Below are positions 1 through 10,196 of a DNA stretch of 64,000 nucleotides, one piece after another. Below the pieces are notes generated by a model. That model saw only the letters and a program-made list of their open reading frames with translations. It was not told the origin of the DNA and did not search any database. A program made the position numbers and the translations under genes. Numbering within the stretch: the first letter of the stretch is position 1; each line of letters begins with the position of its first letter. The DNA is from Celoporthe dispersa (lineage: Eukaryota > Ascomycota > Sordariomycetes > Diaporthales > Cryphonectriaceae), in the NCBI GenBank assembly GCA_016584495.1, contig WAID01000001.1:1-64000 (forward strand), read 5' to 3'.

Positions 1-204
1 AGACGGGGGATAGCCTAAGTGGATTCGCAGATCCATCAACGAGCATGACATTATGCCCACGCAAGCACGCAATACCACCCCAACACGGCCGCACTATACT
101 CGCCAAGCCTGACCTTGAGCTAGTGAGCCTCGATCTCAGGTCCTGCTGGGCGATCGGATCGCTGAAGACCGGCACCGACCACCCTGAACTCAGGACCTAC
201 CCAA

Positions 205-329
205 CCCTAACCCTGACCCTAACCCTGACCCTGACCCTGACCCTGACCCTGACCCTGACCCTGACCCTGACCCTAACCCTGACCCTGACCCTGACCCTGA
301 CCCTAACCCTGACCCTAACCCTAACCCTA
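205..329. repeat. Interstitial telomere-like array, (CCCTAA/CCCTGA)n
   Basis: Twenty hexamers in perfect phase (205-324) plus a partial unit to 329. Six are CCCTAA (205, 217, 271, 301, 313, 319) and fourteen are CCCTGA. The C-rich strand reads 5' to 3' rightwards, as at a left chromosome end, but 204 bp of ordinary sequence lies outside it, so within this window it is internal. CCCTAA is the usual fungal telomere complement; the predominance of the G variant suggests a decayed or locally amplified telomere seed. A 143-codon reading frame across it is only translated repeat (Thr-Leu)n. Confidence 0.9.
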
Positions 330-2638
330 GAGCTTTTTCTGAAAAGCTTTGATAATAGCTTTATAGGCTCGGATTGCCTCTGCTTTATAAGAATGCTTAT
401 TATTGCTAAGCTGAAACTAAGATATTGCTATCTGAGCTATTTGAGCAATATGCTATATAATCTAATTCCAGCTTAGAGCAAGCTAATAAAGATTCTAGTT
501 TTTCGTAAAAAACAAATATTATACTCGCTTCTTGCTATAATTATCCTGTATTTGCAGCTATTCGATTATTAATAGCTGCTTTTGCTTTACTATATATATT
601 AGCTTTCTTAAGCTTTACTGTATTTTATTTATTAGATTATATAATATATTAGAGAGCTAGCTTATAGTAAATTAGATATATTAATAGATAATCTAATCTC
701 CAATTTAATCAATCTGGCTAGATTTTGCTATTTCGAATCAGATTTTTATTCTATATATATATATATCGAAAAACTAATCTATTATAATCGATTCTGCTTT
801 AGCCTAATTAATTATCTATATTATAAATTGCTAGATTTTGAAATAAATATACTAGAGTATACTGATAGCTCGATTATATGCTTTTTTCTTTAGCAAATTG
901 CGCTTTAGCTTAGCTATCTTTTTCTTATGCTTTAGAAAAGCTTAATAGATAACTAATATCTGCGCAATCTTAATTATAGTAGAATAAATCTATATATAAT
1001 TTAATATACTTATTCAGCTATTATTAGCTTGGAAGCTCAGAATAGCTAGCTTATTAATAATTGGATTTTTATATTCGCTTTATTAGAATAGATATCAAAA
1101 AAGCTAATAATTATATATAGAAAAAGCTGATTAAGCTTACTTTCAGTTATTAGTATACTAGCTGCTTTCTTAGCTATATTGATAAATATATCAAAAGCAA
1201 TCTCTTGCTTTTTGTAAACTAATAAAGCAGGCATATTTTAGGATTCTTTTTGCAATCGGATTTAGAAATATAGCAGCTTATTAAATATACTTTTATAGTG
1301 CGCTTATAAGCTATTTTCTATATAATTGTCGAAAAGCTTTATAGGCTTGCTATAGATCTTTTTATATTAAATCTTAAAAAAGCAATTAGCTCGATTTTTA
1401 AAAAGCAGTAAATTATGCGTGCTTAGTTAAATACTCGTTTTGTGTAAGCTTATATTCTTTCTAATATTAGCTCCTTTTTGCTAATTAGATCGACTATCTA
1501 TTGCAGCTTATCTAGATTAAGCCTATTCAAATGCTTAATCTAGCTTATATAGGTAATTTAGCTATTAAGCTTGCTTTTAGTTTTGGCTATTTCGATCCTT
1601 TTCTATATTTAGAGATTAGCTTGCATTTGCTATTATATATAGAAGCAAATGATTTATGCAATATAGCTTTTGCTCTTTTTCTTCTTGCTCTTTTCGCAAT
1701 AGCTGCTCTCGATTGCAAACTAGCTGCTAATCTGATAAGATTAGAAGAATTGCTAATAATGCATATTATTTATCTATAGTAGATTGCAATGCTTTTTTTC
1801 TTTGCTATAATATAGCTGCTTTTTGCTAATTATTTACTCAGCTATATATAATCTAGCAATATGCTTAAATCTGCTATAACTAGTATGCGATATAGCTATA
1901 AGACTAGTATTGCAATTCGTTTATTTTGAGCGCTTTTAGAAATAAGATCAATGCGATAATTGTTCTAAGGAATAGGAAATCTCGAAGATTCTCTTAATGC
2001 TAAAAAGATTTAGGATTTCAGCTATATTAGATAGAATTTGCTTTCAGCTCTCAATACTAATTATACTATAATATATTTATAGATATATTCGGATTTTATA
2101 GATAATATATCCGATTTTACACTTTTGCATATTATAATTCGATAATAAGTTAGATAGATAAATAGCTCTATTTTCGAGGATTTCTTTCGATTTATTATAG
2201 AGAAAAAATTCAATCCAGCCAATTTCTTCTTTCTAAACTCTATTATAATACGCTCAAGAAAAAGGAATGCATTTAAGGAAGCTATATATAATTTGAATGC
2301 GTTAATATAACAAGCTTTTATAGCCAGATTGCTGCTGATCTAATCAATTCTGCTAGATTGATAAGCTTTGCTTATCTTATTTATTCAAGAATATCTAAAA
2401 AATCGCTGCTGGTTTTATTATCTTTATATATAAGCTATTAAAAGATGGGAAAAAAGCTGAAAACGGAATCTGTATTGCCTTGTTGAGTATTTCTTTCTTC
2501 ATATTTTTTTCTTTATTCTAGCCAGAAACTATTAATGAAGTCTAACTTCAGATTTTCATTAAAGTCTATCCCTTGTAAATGAAATGGTCTATGCATGTTT
2601 GTATGGAGTTTTCAATGAAGTCTAATAGACTTCATCGC
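330..2638. other. AT-rich, gene-free block (RIP-like)
   Basis: About 2.3 kb of extreme AT-rich sequence with very few CpG and CpA dinucleotides and residual G/C mostly within AGCT/GCTT contexts. Reading frames are short and stop-rich on both strands and I recognise no gene. This is the composition expected of repeats heavily mutated by RIP, although no specific transposon remains legible. The block ends abruptly at the 5'-truncated HET gene near 2640. Confidence 0.75.
2615..2635. repeat. Perfect short palindrome at AT-rich/HET junction
   Basis: Arms ATGAAGTCTA (2615-2624) and TAGACTTCAT (2626-2635) are exact inverted complements around a single A. A further copy of the half-site ATGAAGTCTAA lies about 80 bp upstream (near 2534). 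It sits at the boundary between the AT-rich block and the first HET codons and supplies the in-frame stops (TAA 2623, TAG 2626) that cap the HET reading frame. Confidence 0.7.
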
Positions 2639-4950
2639 TTTTTTATAGACAGGCTTTATCATATGTCTGGGGCAGCAAAGCAATCGGTGGCACCATTCTT
2701 CTTAACGAAATAAAGCATAGCATCTTCGAGAATGCCGAAGCAGCTATCCGGCGCCTTCGTAGAACTCATCAGAGACGAACGCTATGGATTGATGCCATCT
2801 GCATCAATCAGGCCGACCTTCAGGAGCGCCAGGCACAGGTCCTTCTCATGGGGCGTATCTACAGCCAAGCAAGCCAGGTATGCGTGTGGCTGGGCGAGGC
2901 CACCGCAGGTTCTCCATCCGGAATGAAGACGCTAGAAAGCTCATACTTCCGCTCCGTGTTCGCAAGTATGCATACTGACAATCCATACATCGCTGACGGC
3001 TACAACATCTCGTGGTGGGAAATGATTAGAAGCGCCAACCGCCTGCAATACGCATTCGACTCGGCTATCAATGAGCCGGCGCTAGGCGAGGTCTGCGAGT
3101 TGCTCAGTCGGCCGTGGTGGACAAGGGCCTGGACCATGCAGGAGTTCGTCTTGGGCTCAAGAATCATCTTGATGTGTGGCAAAGACGCAGTCGATTGGAA
3201 CACGATTCAAAGATATCTGGGCAAATCCTTCCGAGGTCGAACTCAGAAACAAAGAGGAATCAAAGATCTGTATGGCGTTATTCTCAACTACGGCAATCAT
3301 ATAATCACGACCCCTGATACATACCAGAAACTGGTACATCTTCGAAAGCAAAGGTCACAAGAGGCTTGGCGCGGATTGAGCATACTTGGCATCTTGTATA
3401 ACTTTCGGCACCTCGCTGCTACGGATCCTCGTGATAAGATCTACGCTTTCCTTGGTCTTTCTCTCAGCGACTTGGGTGTGGTGCCCAATTACCAATCTTC
3501 GATATCGGATGTTTACACCGAGTTCGCGATAACAATAATCCGCAAGACAGAATCTTTGGATGTATTGAACTGCGTCAGAGAGTGGGAAACCGTCGAAACA
3601 CCAGACAGGCCGCCAGTCGTCAACTGTTTACTCGACCAAGCGAGGTATTTCGACCTTTCTGGCTTGGTCAGAGAAAGCTTCACGTCCAAGATTCGCTATG
3701 GCTGGGTTAGGTTGCCTTTCGGGTGGGAACATATTTGGGATACGAATCCAAAACAAGGTCGCTACCTGAATCACTGCACCGGCGAAATCCAAAGTACGAG
3801 CCCGGTTTTTGGACGCGTGTATCCCGTTGAGCCCCTAGCATAGCACAAATTTGGCTCTAGAGGATGGACGAAGACATGGGACAACCTTGGGAGGAGCATG
3901 CTCTCTTTTGCTTCGGAGCCGTTTAATATTTCTAGCAGAAACGACGCAGACCACGAGGAATTGCGCTCGCAACTGCTATCGATGCCGTCTTGGGTTCCTT
4001 CTTGGGCTATATCTACGCACATTGATCCGTTTCCCCTACTAGGATGGTCATCACCAGAGTTACAACGACCAAACTACTGTGCTTCGGGTCAGAGAACTGC
4101 CTCGCCCCACAATATGGGCAAGAGACTGGCGCTCGATGGCATCTGTTTCGATACTATTGTCGAAATGGGTAAACCCTGGCACCCGACGGTGGATGACCCG
4201 CCCATTTCGCGTCCATGGTTCCCGGACTTGGAATCATGGCAAGCCGTGGCTTTCAATCTCGATGACGACCGAGCGTGTCCGTATGCCAATGATGACGGTG
4301 GTAGGGTGGGAGCTTTGTGGAGGACGTACATCGCGGACCATGTTGGAACGCAGTCTGCATCAACCGAGTGGGGCTTATATTTGCGTTGCTGGTATGACGA
4401 AATCGGTTGGTCGAAAGGCTTGAAACATATCTTCAGCCTTTTCGACGATAGCACGTCTTACATTGAGATGACAGCCGCAGGTAACAGATCGCAGGATGTG
4501 CTGACCAAAAGACCAAAGAAAAGCAAAGGCTCTAGCCGTTTGAGCTTGGTTTGGCAAGAAAGCAAGATCAAAAGCAAAAACTTTCCCTATTACAGAGAAA
4601 TAAGCTCCCGATGGAACGGCAAATTGAAGTTCTTCGGAAAGAAGAGACACTCCTTTCAAGAATTTAACAAGCACTATAGTGAAGTCATCCATCGGATTTA
4701 CTATGCTTGTGCGCACCGAGCATTATTTCGAACTGAAAAAGGATACTTGGGCCTTGCGCCATGGAATGCTAGAGTCGGAGACGAGATCTGGGTACTTGAA
4801 GGTGGAAAGACTCCTTTATTATTGCGTACAGAGAATGAGGATCAAGAGGCTCGGGCCCTAGTCGGTGAAGTTTATGTACAAGGCATAATGGGAGGTGAGA
4901 TATTACAAGAGGAGCAAAGTTTAGTATTCAAACTACTCCACTTGATGTAA
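2629..4950 (+). pseudogene. HET-domain (HET-6-like) gene, 5' truncated, internal TAG
   Basis: HET proteins trigger cell death on non-self fusion. In one frame the sequence shows the classical HET blocks: ALSYVWGS (about 2653), TLWIDAICINQ (about 2782), VWLGEA (about 2884), RPWWTRAWTMQEF (about 3109) and DPRDKIYAFLGL (about 3424). A WW-like segment follows (3712-3807; LPFGWE, then GRYLNH, second Trp absent). After a single in-frame TAG (3841-3843) the same frame continues with a HET C-terminal part containing RALFRTEKGYLGLAP and GDEIWVLEGG, ending at TAA 4948. No ATG precedes the HET motifs; the frame is capped at 2626, so the start is lost or lies in an unseen exon. TAG is most simply CAG to TAG (CpA to TpA). 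An intron does not remove the stop while keeping frame. Confidence 0.85.
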
Positions 4951-5700
4951 TATAATAGTCAATAGGGAAGTTGTTTGAGCCATCTCCTATTCTTATCCGC
5001 TACACTACGGTGTATTTGTGAATATAGGAAAGAAAAGCTATGAATTATCAAAATCTAGTAAGAATAGCTTATAATTGAAAAACATGAGTGCTAGTGAACA
5101 TGCTGACTAGCAGCAGTCCGCAAATCAACAGTTTCACAAGCAGTCGATGTGATCGTCCAGAGGAAATCGAAATCTCGACCCCGAAATACGTCCTATGATA
5201 GAGGACAGTGCTATGCTGCACGATGCCGTGGTAGTGGGCCCCGAATGCTTCTTACAGCGGTACAGGTCGCCCGGCGATGATTGCCATAGAAGTTGTTCTA
5301 TGGGTTCACTGTTACTGGAGCCACTGCAGACCTCCTTATCTGTTGACTTATCGCTGATGTAGTGTAGCTCCTACTTGCCAGCCCCTGCAATCAGCTCTGC
5401 CTCCATGACGACCAGAGCCAGCAACTCAGTCACGGGTCCTTTGCAGATGCTGAGGATATGCTCCGTGTGCGAGGGCCAGTGAGTCACTGGCCTGACCTGG
5501 CCTGTGCGCTGTTGCCAGGCGCCTGCCCAGCAGTGTAGATAGCCTCAGCTTTCTAGCTGGCCTTTTTCTCTTTCCTTTCTTTCTTTCTGTAACGCGCCAT
5601 AGCTCAATGAGAGTCAGTCCCATACTCCGACCTGTCTGCGAGCGAGAGTCCGTCGAGCTTCGATCACATCACCTTCCACAGCCTGCATTTTCTAGCCTGA
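4951..5700. other. Intergenic, no gene recognised
   Basis: Moderate-GC sequence with frequent stops in all frames. Part may be the decayed 5' portion of the DUF7896 relic downstream, but I could not align it to anything. Confidence 0.4.
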
Positions 5701-6111
5701 CAGAACTGCAGCGACCCTCACGATGAACTGCTATTCGAAGCTTCACCGGTTTCGCAGCGGCTTAGGCAGCCTATGTTCTACTGCCCCAAGTGTAATAAGC
5801 ATCTCGATGGCTTCAGAGGGAGTATAGGCGGACTTAATACACTTGGGACAAAGAGAATGTGAGTCTGCATTGATCTTGGCACAAACTCAAACCTGAAGCC
5901 CTACACTTTCATCGGCACATGCAAAAAGTGCAAAGATAAGAAGGAGTATGGAATCAACTACAATGCGGCGACGCATCTCAGGCGAGCTCAATCCACAAAA
6001 AAAGATGCCAAGAGTGCGCTGCCGCAAGAACCAGGATGGGACAGGTCATGTCAGCGAGACGAAGGGCAGTGGGAGTGGCGGGAGCTGGCTCCGGAGCTCA
6101 AGCAATGCTAG
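5701..6111 (+). pseudogene. Relic of DUF7896-type zinc-finger gene
   Basis: One frame reads FYCPKCNKHLDGFRG (about 5776), a TGA at 5860-5862, then YTFIGTCKKCKDKKEYG and INYNAATHLRRA, and ends at TAG 6109. The paired Cys motifs followed by K-x-YG-x-YNAA-x-HLRRA are characteristic of the C-terminal fungal DUF7896 zinc-finger region, whose molecular role is unknown. Frame is unbroken apart from TGA, most easily CGA to TGA. Upstream the frame is closed at 5698, so the N-terminal part is lost. Called a relic, not a functional gene. Confidence 0.65.
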
Positions 6112-7075
6112 ATGAATCTGATGGAGGTCTCTTAACAAAGAGATATATTTTGGAAATGCGTTAATTATAGTAATGTTTGTTATGCTTTCAATATTTTTAT
6201 TTGAATTTCTATTCTTTATCATTAATGTCGCTCAGCTTGTGAGATTAATACTAGCATTAAAAATTCGATCCTAACTGCGATGTAAAGCGTAGCTAGAAAA
6301 GCAGTTTAATGGGCCAGGAGAGATAAAGAAACTTTATGTGCTACATGCTCTCTTTATAGTCTTTTCTGGAGACAACTTGATTCTAGCAGCTAATTAGTCT
6401 TGAAGTGAAATAATTATATTGTTTACAAAGTCTGATAGGAAGCAGTTATTAAACTTAAGTATTAATCTGCTTAATTAACGAGCATCGCAAAACATAATCT
6501 TATACTTAGCTAAGAATGTATAAATTATATGCAGAAGCAATTAGTCAATTGCTATTTGCTTATACTGCGAGAATAAGAGGAAATGATTATATTTAATGAG
6601 CTACCCGCTAGGGATGAATCTGCGACACTTGGTGAGTTCGAAGGTCACTACTCGCTTTAAAAATATTTGGGGTTTAAATTCGTTTTTATACCGGAACCGA
6701 GTAGGACTATAAGGCCGAGTTGATAATAATCAATAGTTCGAACCGCCATCTAGGCGCAATATTAGTACGAGCGACCTGTTTATCCGTTAGATAGTGGAAA
6801 ATATATTTATTGCTTAGTTCAGAAGGCTCGTCCCTGTTGTCCTGGTTGGCTGGTCCTTGCTTCTCGACGCCAACATGCGCTTAGTGGTTCCATTAATATT
6901 AATATACCAGGCCTAGGATTAATGGGTGCAGGCTATTTTATCTCGATAATTTCAGTTCTAGGAACAGATATTCCTGCTATCAGTGTTGATCACAATCACC
7001 ACAGTCTCTTTTCTTTTATGTTTTGTTACAAATATTTGTTTATAACTGTTTTGAATTTTCATGAATTTTCAGCTC
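6112..7075. other. AT-rich intergenic, no gene recognised
   Basis: AT-rich sequence with one GC-richer patch (about 6600-6800) containing GTTCGAACC, which resembles a pol III B box, but no plausible A box or tRNA fold. Probably decayed repeat. Confidence 0.4.
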
Positions 7076-8305
7076 TTATGGGATCCTTGAAACAACTTTA
7101 GTTTCATCCACACTACTGCCACGCTTGGAAATACCACCCTGAGCAAACGCGACTTCACCCTGCTCATCATCCGCTGCGAAGAACGCAGCAGTGGCAAATG
7201 GTGCACCCAAAAAGCATGCCCCTCCAGCACTCTCCACACTAAGTGTGCAATAGTCCTCTTCAATGGTGTATCTAGCGTATGCGCGGATAGGGACCTTGAC
7301 AGTCACTTCCTCACCATCCTTGAGCCCCTGAAATACATAGTCCACGGTCTTGTTGGCGGGGATCGATGAGCATGCCCCAGGCCATGCGATATAGCCATTG
7401 GGACTACGGACGATGCCAGAAGCGTTCAAGAAAGCGTCCTCGTCAAGATAAGGAATGGCGTCATAGTGTGTTCCGGAGTCAACCTGACAACGAGTGACCG
7501 AGGTGTCTTGAGCCAGTGGGACGCCAGCGACAGTCAGGTTGGGAGGATTGACGAAGTAGCCCACATCACCAGGCACAGCAACGCTGGGCACCTTGACCAA
7601 AGAACCGGTGTACTTAGATGTGTCAATTCCGCCCTGCAAGCCGCCTCCTGTGTAGGTGTCTTCAGTCTCGAGTGGGGCCTGGTCGAACCAAAGGGACTGA
7701 ACAGAAGCATTGATGAGCCCACGGTCTAGCAAATCCTCGCGGAAGGACGGCCCCGTTGTGTTGCGGCTAGACCCATGATAGTATGGCGACACTCCCAAGA
7801 TGGACAAATCGTAAATAGGCACGGGCAAGCAGGATGGATCAGCCAGAAGTCGTTGTTGTAAATAGTCGGCAATGGCGACTTTAGTATCAGTATTGATGCT
7901 TGATTGACCTGCCACGTTGGTGAAGAGAAAGGTGTCATTAACGGCGTGACTTGCGGTGTAAATCTTGTCGTATGCGCCATAGGCGTAGAAACCGTCGAAG
8001 GGGACCGCATCGGAGGCCGTACTCGAGTCGAGATAGTCGTATGAGTTGTTTGCAGGCACAGTTATGTTGCATGGACCCTGGCATGCCAGACAGTTCAAAC
8101 CCCAGTTGGATATCGCTTTAGGTCCAAACATAAAGAAGTTCTCGCTGCCTTGGTCATAAACTGCTTCAATGGTGACGTTAAGCGAAGGAATTACCACATT
8201 TGTGGAAACTTTGTGGTTGCTGCCGAAAACAAGGTTGAGCGGAACATGGACGGTTGGCACAGTATTAATGGCGGCGGCGAGCCCGGTGATGACGTCGGCT
8301 TTCAT
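7076..8305 (-). CDS. Pepsin-like aspartic endopeptidase (family A1)
   Basis: Single-exon protein of 409 aa; the first ATG is at 8305 (the frame opens slightly upstream without an ATG). The N-terminal catalytic loop reads VYDQGSENFFMFGP (DQG in place of the usual DTG) and the C-terminal loop CQVDSGTHYDAIPY (DSG). A pepsin-fold ending, FLGAPFATAAFFAAD, sits where family members have their last strands. Several N-x-S/T sequons and Cys pairs fit a secreted protein, but the first 30 residues are only a weak signal peptide. Both catalytic Asp are present; the Gln next to the first is unusual. Likely an extracellular protease or protease-like protein. Confidence 0.75.
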   Translation of the reverse strand: MKADVITGLAAAINTVPTVHVPLNLVFGSNHKVSTNVVIPSLNVTIEAVYDQGSENFFMFGPKAISNWGLNCLACQGPCNITVPANNSYDYLDSSTASDAVPFDGFYAYGAYDKIYTASHAVNDTFLFTNVAGQSSINTDTKVAIADYLQQRLLADPSCLPVPIYDLSILGVSPYYHGSSRNTTGPSFREDLLDRGLINASVQSLWFDQAPLETEDTYTGGGLQGGIDTSKYTGSLVKVPSVAVPGDVGYFVNPPNLTVAGVPLAQDTSVTRCQVDSGTHYDAIPYLDEDAFLNASGIVRSPNGYIAWPGACSSIPANKTVDYVFQGLKDGEEVTVKVPIRAYARYTIEEDYCTLSVESAGGACFLGAPFATAAFFAADDEQGEVAFAQGGISKRGSSVDETKVVSRIP

Positions 8306-9112
8306 CTTGATGATCAACTTCCAGAGGGAGACAGACCTTGAGAGGAGTTGATGTGTCTAGGCAGCGTGCCAAAGAAAGAAATGAAGAAGAGAGAGAGAAG
8401 CAAAAAAAAAAAAAAAAAGGGAATCGGAACTGAATGCCGTGACCATTATAACTGAGGAGCCATAATTACTTTTTAATCAATTCTGGAATACGAGCAGAAC
8501 AAGATCCACATGGAACCTCGTATCATTAAATGCGGCTTCACATGAAGGTTTAGCGAGCCCTTGGCATTGGTTTGGAAGACTATTAAGGTTATAAAATGTG
8601 GAGCAGCTTGTTGAGCTTAAATTTTATGCATAATTTCTGGTGAGCTGTTGTAATTAACTCATTTAACCCAGGTTACAGAATTAGGTAATGCATAGCTAGC
8701 TATATTATTATATTATTGTTACACTCTGCAGCTTTTATTCATCATTCTCACTAGCTAATAGCTCCCATCTACAAAGAAAGCTGCGATAGCAATAAGTATC
8801 CAGTCTCTAACTAAAAGAATACCAATAACTCTGTTGCAGCATAAGTTATATGATAATTAGTATTAGTGCTGGAGTATCACAATCGAAACACTCACCAAAT
8901 ACTCTTTCCTTTACTCATAACAAAATTTAACAATAACACCGTCGCTAAGAGGCTCACAGCTTCAAAACCGTCAAATACGAAGATTACCTCTCCGATATCC
9001 AGCCACTACGAAAGTAGAACTATGAATAGTACAATCAACAGTGCCGTCTGAATACTTTTGACTACAGTCGCGTCCATAGCCGAATCCATCTTATCCTCGA
9101 TTGCTGCTAATG
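8306..9112. other. Intergenic with poly(A) tract; no gene
   Basis: Contains the presumed promoter of the protease, an A-run near 8402-8418 and AT-rich sequence with no coding signal. Confidence 0.5.
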
Positions 9113-9581
9113 TGTAATGAGCACTGCTGTAGCCTAAGCGTTCAACAAGTACACAAAGGGTTTATGCTAACAAGAGCAGTATCAAAGTGTAAATCCAAGT
9201 ATATCGGAAATATCTGAGTATCTCTGCAGTATATCACTAGCGATAAAGCTATTAATTGTATCAGAAATAATACTTAGATTAATAACTGAAAAGCTATATA
9301 CTGAATCTATCTAATAATAATGAATATATTCTTATATATCTAGCTTTTCAATTGGACATCTTAGATAGCAATATATCCAAGCTATTCGGATATCTTTGGA
9401 TAATTTATATCCAAAGCTATCTATTCTGATTAGCTGTGAATTCTAATTCTGCGTTATATAATCCTGCTTTCCTATTTCTGCACTAGAGTATTGGACTCTC
9501 AGCTCCTGGAAGTCTGTTCCGGGTAGCCTTAGTGCTGCGCCGTTCTACTGTCGTGACCTGCATGTTGGATGGGTCATAACA
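9113..9581 (-). mobile_element. Solo LTR-like relic, copy 1
   Basis: Reads on the minus strand from TGTTATGACCC (9581) to ...GCAGTGCTCATTACA (9113). It aligns end to end in inverted orientation with 14373-14810; this copy is more AT-rich internally. TG...CA ends and about 0.45 kb length fit an LTR. No convincing 5-bp target duplication was seen. Confidence 0.6.
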
Positions 9582-9911
9582 CTTTGCTTAATAGAGCAAT
9601 CTTATTCATCTTGTCTTCAAGTTTGTCCTAGTTGCTAAGAGAGAGAAAAGAAACACTATTGATGAAGAAGAATCTTCTTTCTTTTTCCTTCTCTCTCGCA
9701 TATCCTTGTCGCGAAACCCTGCTGCGAAATCTTAGGATATAATTAAGACTCACTCTAAGAAGAAGAGACCAGCCAGTCAGGGAGCTCGGCTTGGGCCGAC
9801 ACGATATGGCCAGAAAGCACAAGCTACTCCCGCGGTTTGTATGGGCGGCGCCGGGCGATTTGAGCCAAGTCCGCCCGAAATAGCGGCTAGGCTACAGCAG
9901 TGCTCATTACA
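9582..9911 (+). mobile_element. Second LTR-end relic next to copy 1
   Basis: Ends at 9888-9911 with the 24 bp that, inverted, match 9113-9136 exactly, giving 9113-9911 the look of a TIR-bounded unit. The other 300 bp do not match copy 1, so it is more likely a truncated LTR of the same family lying head to head with it. Degenerate copies of the same terminus (GCAATGCTTATTACA) occur near 10027-10042 and 10093-10107. Confidence 0.45.
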
Positions 9912-10196
9912 CTATGCTTGCTTGATAATAGAGCTTGTTTATATCAAATCAATCCAGTCCGCCTATCCAACGTTCACCTGCTTGCCAGTTTGCTATCGTA
10001 ATATATTTTATGGTTCTTGGAATACTGCAATGCTTATTACAGCATGTGATTTGACTTTTGTGTAAATATATACATCAGAATCTTCGGATTATTGCAATGC
10101 TTATTATATGTTTGCAGATTAATCTTCAATAAAGTTTACAGATTTCATTGCTTTGTAAAAATAGGAAGTTTGATAAATTGTTTTTTATAACCTGTT

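Noticed and set aside
45..476. 143-codon ORF starting before the CCCTAA array
   Set aside because: Most of it is (Thr-Leu)n translated from the telomere-like repeat; no coding evidence.
3794..3843. Possible intron (GTACGA...CATAG) removing the HET nonsense codon
   Set aside because: It would be 50 bp and shift the frame; the 45-bp alternative leaves the TAG in place.
6600..6800. tRNA-like B box (GTTCGAACC)
   Set aside because: No A box at suitable distance and no cloverleaf could be drawn.
9113..9911. A single 799-bp TIR transposon with 24-bp terminal repeats
   Set aside because: 9113-9581 matches a complete stand-alone copy at 14373-14810, so two adjacent LTR pieces explain it better; no target duplication was seen.
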